Source of the DNA: Liolophura sinensis | Lineage: Eukaryota; Mollusca; Polyplacophora; Chitonida; Chitonidae | Assembly: GCF_032854445.1 (NCBI RefSeq) | Contig: NC_088301.1 | Location: 57,734,512 to 57,798,511, forward strand | Direction: 5' to 3' | DNA length: 64,000 nt | In this document: in pieces, positions 60,701-64,000 of the stretch | How positions within the stretch are numbered: position 1 is the first letter of the stretch | Layout: every line of letters begins with the position of its first letter | Translations under genes and position numbers: made by a program | Notes under the pieces: generated by a model | Databases searched by the model: none | The model's input: only the letters and a program-made list of their open reading frames with translations | What the model was told of the DNA's origin: nothing

Positions 60701-61219
60701 GAATTTCACAGTACATGCATTCCATGAACAGAAATATCCTGTAGTTGGGGTGCTCTTTTTATTCATCAATAGGTTATGGTTATGGTTATGGTTATGTAAA
60801 ATTAAGTTATGGTTATGTAAAAATTGTAAAATTAAGTAGATGAATTCTGCATTCTGTATGATATTCTCTAATAATATGCAAACTTGCACAATGCGAATTT
60901 TGTCAACTTTTGCACAATTTCAAAAATTTAGGCGTATGATCACTATCTGTTTATTACAATGTAAATAACAACTATTAATTGAATGTATACCTTCAATTTA
61001 ATGCATTAAGAGCAAAACCGGGCGGCAAGTGGTGATATGTTATATAAATCGGCTCTTACTTGTAGAAGAAGGACAGATGTGCGGAAGAATTTCTGGGTCG
61101 CAATGTGGCACAGCTGGGTCCTGCACCTGACAGAGAATTGTCTCGCACTGCGGAGAGAGTAGACACCGCCTGTGTTCTTCATGGTCTGGTAGGGGGTGGC
61201 CTAGAGGATGCCAGCTCAC
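57701..61219 (-). CDS. Transmembrane protein with Pro-rich stalk and multi-tyrosine tail, 5' end missing (gene C)
   Basis: Five exons join in frame: 61219-61060 (phase 0 to 1), 60683-59781 (1 to 1), 59384-59216 (1 to 2), 59100-59022 (2 to 0) and 58612-57701 (stop TGA), 740 residues in all. The first exon has five Cys in a short span (RRCLLSPQCETILCQ, HCDPEIL, HIC). The second is a roughly 300-residue Pro/Ser/Asn-rich stalk with sequons, like a mucin-type spacer. The third holds the TM helix (AGGIVGGALLALFMVCLTVCC) followed by VKRRKDGK. The tail of about 330 residues has many tyrosines: YEELP, YEELV, YDVN, YEPL, YEVPI, YDVG, YFVL, YAEV and YLDL among them. There is a YEEL-x11-YEEL pair resembling an ITAM, and class-I SH3 ligands (RPLPARP). 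A phosphotyrosine scaffold or receptor role is inferred. The signal-peptide exon was not found and probably lies beyond the LINE at 61751 or outside the window. Family not recognised. Confidence 0.75.
60771..60826. repeat. (GGTTAT)n simple repeat
   Basis: Several 'ggttat' hexamers interrupted by 'gtaaaattaagt', in the intron between the first two known exons of gene C. Confidence 0.85.
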
Positions 61220-61750
61220 CTAAAGAAGCGTGCCGTTGTAGGTCGGATGGTATTGGCGGCCTAGACTGACAGGAAAACACAAAAACAACCCGTGAATAAG
61301 AACAGCCAGACAAACTACATAAACGCTACATCTAATGTTCAAGCAGTTGATATGTTATCTGTAAAGGCGTTAAAGCCACCGTTCTAAATCTCGGCTTTGA
61401 TTATACCATCTCTAGTGCTGTGAACAGGCTGGGGGATGTACACTTTTAGAGCTGAAAGACATAACTCATAAGCAACATAAAATGCCACGCTTCAGCCGGA
61501 TATATTAGGTTTTCGAGACAAAGTAACGAAAAATTAGAATTTAAGATACAGACATTTAAGATATTCACGCTCACGTGTCAGGTCTGGTGGAGGCGTTACA
61601 GCTAAAAAGGCTTTCTCAATATTTAAACTTATGTATTTGATGTACTCAAGAACTGTATGTCGCAAGTAAGACGGAGATTTATTAAAAGGCTGGAGAAAAC
61701 CTCAGTTCTTTGACATGTGGCACAGATATTTCCACGCGCAGAGCGAACAA

Positions 61751-64000
61751 AATTCCCATCGGAATAACTTGTGTTGTGGATGAATGTGGATTGTAACGAA
61801 AAACATAGTTTTTATTGCTGTCTGTTATCGCCCGCCCAATCAATCTGGTAATGAACGGGAGCTCTCTATTAGTAAGCTACATGATTCTATCACATCTGTT
61901 TTAACAGAAAATCCAGACGTATTTTGTAAATTTTGGGAGACTTCAATGACAAATGTATCAAATGGCACGACTTCCACGTCAAGAGTGAACTAAAACTAAG
62001 TTTGTATTACTTGATCACGGGAAACAACCTCTTTCAACTTATCGATGTATCGCTGGCTACACCGACGAAAGTGGTTATATATTAGACCTAATTATTACTG
62101 ACAGTATTGGATATATAGATGACTATGGTGTGGCGGCATCACTTGCCAATATTGACCACTGTACTATCTATTGTACATTACAAATCACCCGATATGAGGC
62201 CTAAGACTTGCAAAAGGCATGTTTGGGACTACAAATGTGCCGACTTTTACGCCATCTCCTATCTGTTACGCCATGGATGTAAATCTTTGCTGACATTAAT
62301 GACAAAGTCTTTTTGAAATACGGATCAAAAACAGATGCTTTAAAAAAATTTAAACGTACCAAAACAGAGGAAGACAAATTCCGTTCCTACATTTCTAGAC
62401 GTGAAGCCAATACTGCTAAACGTAATGCAATACTGCGTTTCTCGGCAAATTTAAAACTTAAATTATCTGACCCTTAACTATATACAAAAACGTATTGGTC
62501 AGTGATGAAATCTTTACTGGGCCCAAAAGCAAAGCCCCCAATTCCTGCTCTTAATCTTGATGGTAAAAACGTGTCGAACAACAACGACAAAGCCTACGAA
62601 TTCTGCAGTTTCTTTGCCTCCCATTCAATTCTACCGCAAACAGTACCAGATTTACACAACCCCCCCCCCCCCCCCCTTATATATCTTACCAACTCACGAC
62701 GTCTTTGCAAACAAACCTGTGAGAAGGAGGTTACTTGTTTACTTAGAAACCTAAGTACAAGAAAAGCCTCTGGTGGTGATGGTATAGATGGTTGTGATGA
62801 TGGTAAGTAACTTCATGCTCAAATATTGTGCTGAAAGTATTGCTCCATCTCTAACTAAACTATTTAATTTTTCTTTACAGTCTGGGGTATTCCCCACTTT
62901 ATGGAAACTCTCTCGTGTTAGTCCAGTGTTTAAGAAAGGGGATAGACATGACATTTCAAACTTGTATCTCTACAACCTCCGCTTTCTAAAGTACTGGAGA
63001 AAGTTGTATATAAACACCTGTATGAGTATTGTATCAGTAACGATCTTCTAATATCGAACAACTATGGATTCAAACAAGGAGACTCTATCATATATCTGTT
63101 ACTGAAGATAGTACATAACATATATCAAAACCTTGACAACGGAAATGACGTGTATGGTCTTTCTTGATGTGTGTAAAGCATTTGATAAAGTTTGACATAA
63201 AGGTCTTATGTTTAGGTTGGAGCAATTTGGTATTGGAGATACCAATTCTTGGCTGAATGACTTTCTGACTGATAGAAAAATCAAGGTCTGTATTAATGGT
63301 ACTGCACTAGATGCCAAACCTATTTCCTGTGGGCTTCCTCAGGGTTCTGTACAATGTCCATTACTTTACGTAATATTTGTATATAACATTATTACAAACA
63401 TTGAAAATAATATTAATATTTTTTCTGATGACACGTCACTATTGGAAGAGATCAATAACTAGAGTGACCCAGAGGCTAAACTAAATCGAGATCTTGACCA
63501 TTTGTCAAAATAGGCAAGTCAGTGGGTTGTTAACTTTAACGCTCTTAAAACTTTTTACTTGCTTATATCTTTAAAATGTCACCCTCGTCATCCTAATTTG
63601 TATTTAAACGGTGTTAATGTAAAGAGCGTTCGCTCCAACAAACACCTCGGCATCATTCTGCAATATAATGGTAAGTGGAACGAACACATTCGAGCTGTAG
63701 TAAAGAAATCTAACAGGACATTAAGTACTTTCTACAGAGCAAAGAAAACTCTCACTAGAAAATGTCTTGTCACTCTCTTCCAAAACCCAGTAAGATCGTC
63801 AATCGAATATGGCAATGTTCTGTACGACAACTGTAGCCTCAAACTGGTAAACTCTCTTGAAGCTATCCAAAGACGCCTAGCTATCCAAATTACTCTGTAC
63901 TAGAGGATTACGTCAGATGTCATACAATAGTTTATTAAATGAACTCAAATGTGAATCTTTACATAATCGATGTTGATGCCATAGAATTCTACTATTCCAT
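61751..64000 (+). mobile_element. Degenerate non-LTR retrotransposon (LINE), copy 2, cut by window edge
   Basis: Nearly identical to copy 1 from 'aattcccatcggaataac' onward and same strand. It keeps the RT block missing from copy 1 (CGLPQGSVQCPLLYVIF), but its catalytic box reads FSDD rather than FADD. Stop codons at 62475-62477, 63460-63462 and 63511-63513 coincide with those of copy 1, and it also has a C tract (62660-62677). The 5' truncation is at the same point as in copy 1. The element continues past 64000. It lies upstream of gene C in opposite orientation. Confidence 0.9.

Overview
The window is animal nuclear DNA: AT-rich, with split genes using GT-AG introns, polyadenylation signals, non-LTR retrotransposons and many minisatellites. 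A dispersed tRNA-headed SINE, with a core around 'ggcggccagcattatggtgg' and a tail ending in AATAAA-like repeats, resembles elements I associate with molluscs and other lophotrochozoans. The likely source is therefore a lophotrochozoan, probably a mollusc. That is an inference from repeat style and cannot be proven here.

Left part (1-17 kb): a MAPKAPK2/3-type protein kinase on the minus strand has seven recognisable coding exons between 12184 and 830, and its 3' end lies beyond the left edge. Head-to-head with it, about 1.8 kb away, is an intronless RBM15/spenito gene on the plus strand (13977-16322) with three RRMs and a SPOC domain. Its polyadenylation signal is at 16712.

Middle (17-39 kb): mostly non-coding and repeat-rich. 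It holds SINE copies, a roughly 36-bp minisatellite at 25.5-26.1 kb, a degenerate LINE at 29.7-32.9 kb and a triplicated repeat at 34.5-35.8 kb. Scattered among these are small, well-spliced-looking exons at 27472, 35858, 36160, 37218 and 38419, with a polyadenylation signal at 38621. They may form one plus-strand gene that I cannot assign to a family.

Right part (39.9-61.2 kb): three consecutive genes for predicted single-pass membrane proteins. (A) A plus-strand receptor, 41037-49230, has nine coding exons all joined in phase 1: signal peptide, four Ig-like domains, TM segment, and a tail with pYxxP (Crk-type) and YVNT (Grb2-type) motifs. (B) A plus-strand TM protein, 51498-56146, lacks its 5' end, contains a 28-nt microexon and belongs to no family I recognise. 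(C) A minus-strand protein, 61219-57701, lacks its 5' end. It has a Cys-containing N-terminal piece, a Pro/Ser/Asn-rich stalk, a TM segment and a long tail with about fifteen tyrosines, many in YxxL/V/P contexts, including a YEEL-x11-YEEL pair. B and C converge, with back-to-back polyadenylation signals near 56.74 kb. Minisatellites of 21, 30 and 48 bp fill introns of A and B. A second LINE copy, sharing stop codons and the 5' breakpoint with the first, begins at 61751 and runs off the right edge.

The candidate of most interest is the cluster A-B-C: neighbouring putative signalling receptors, two of which share a GYEVP(V/I) tail motif although they are encoded on opposite strands. All gene models were built by eye from splice consensus and reading-frame continuity.
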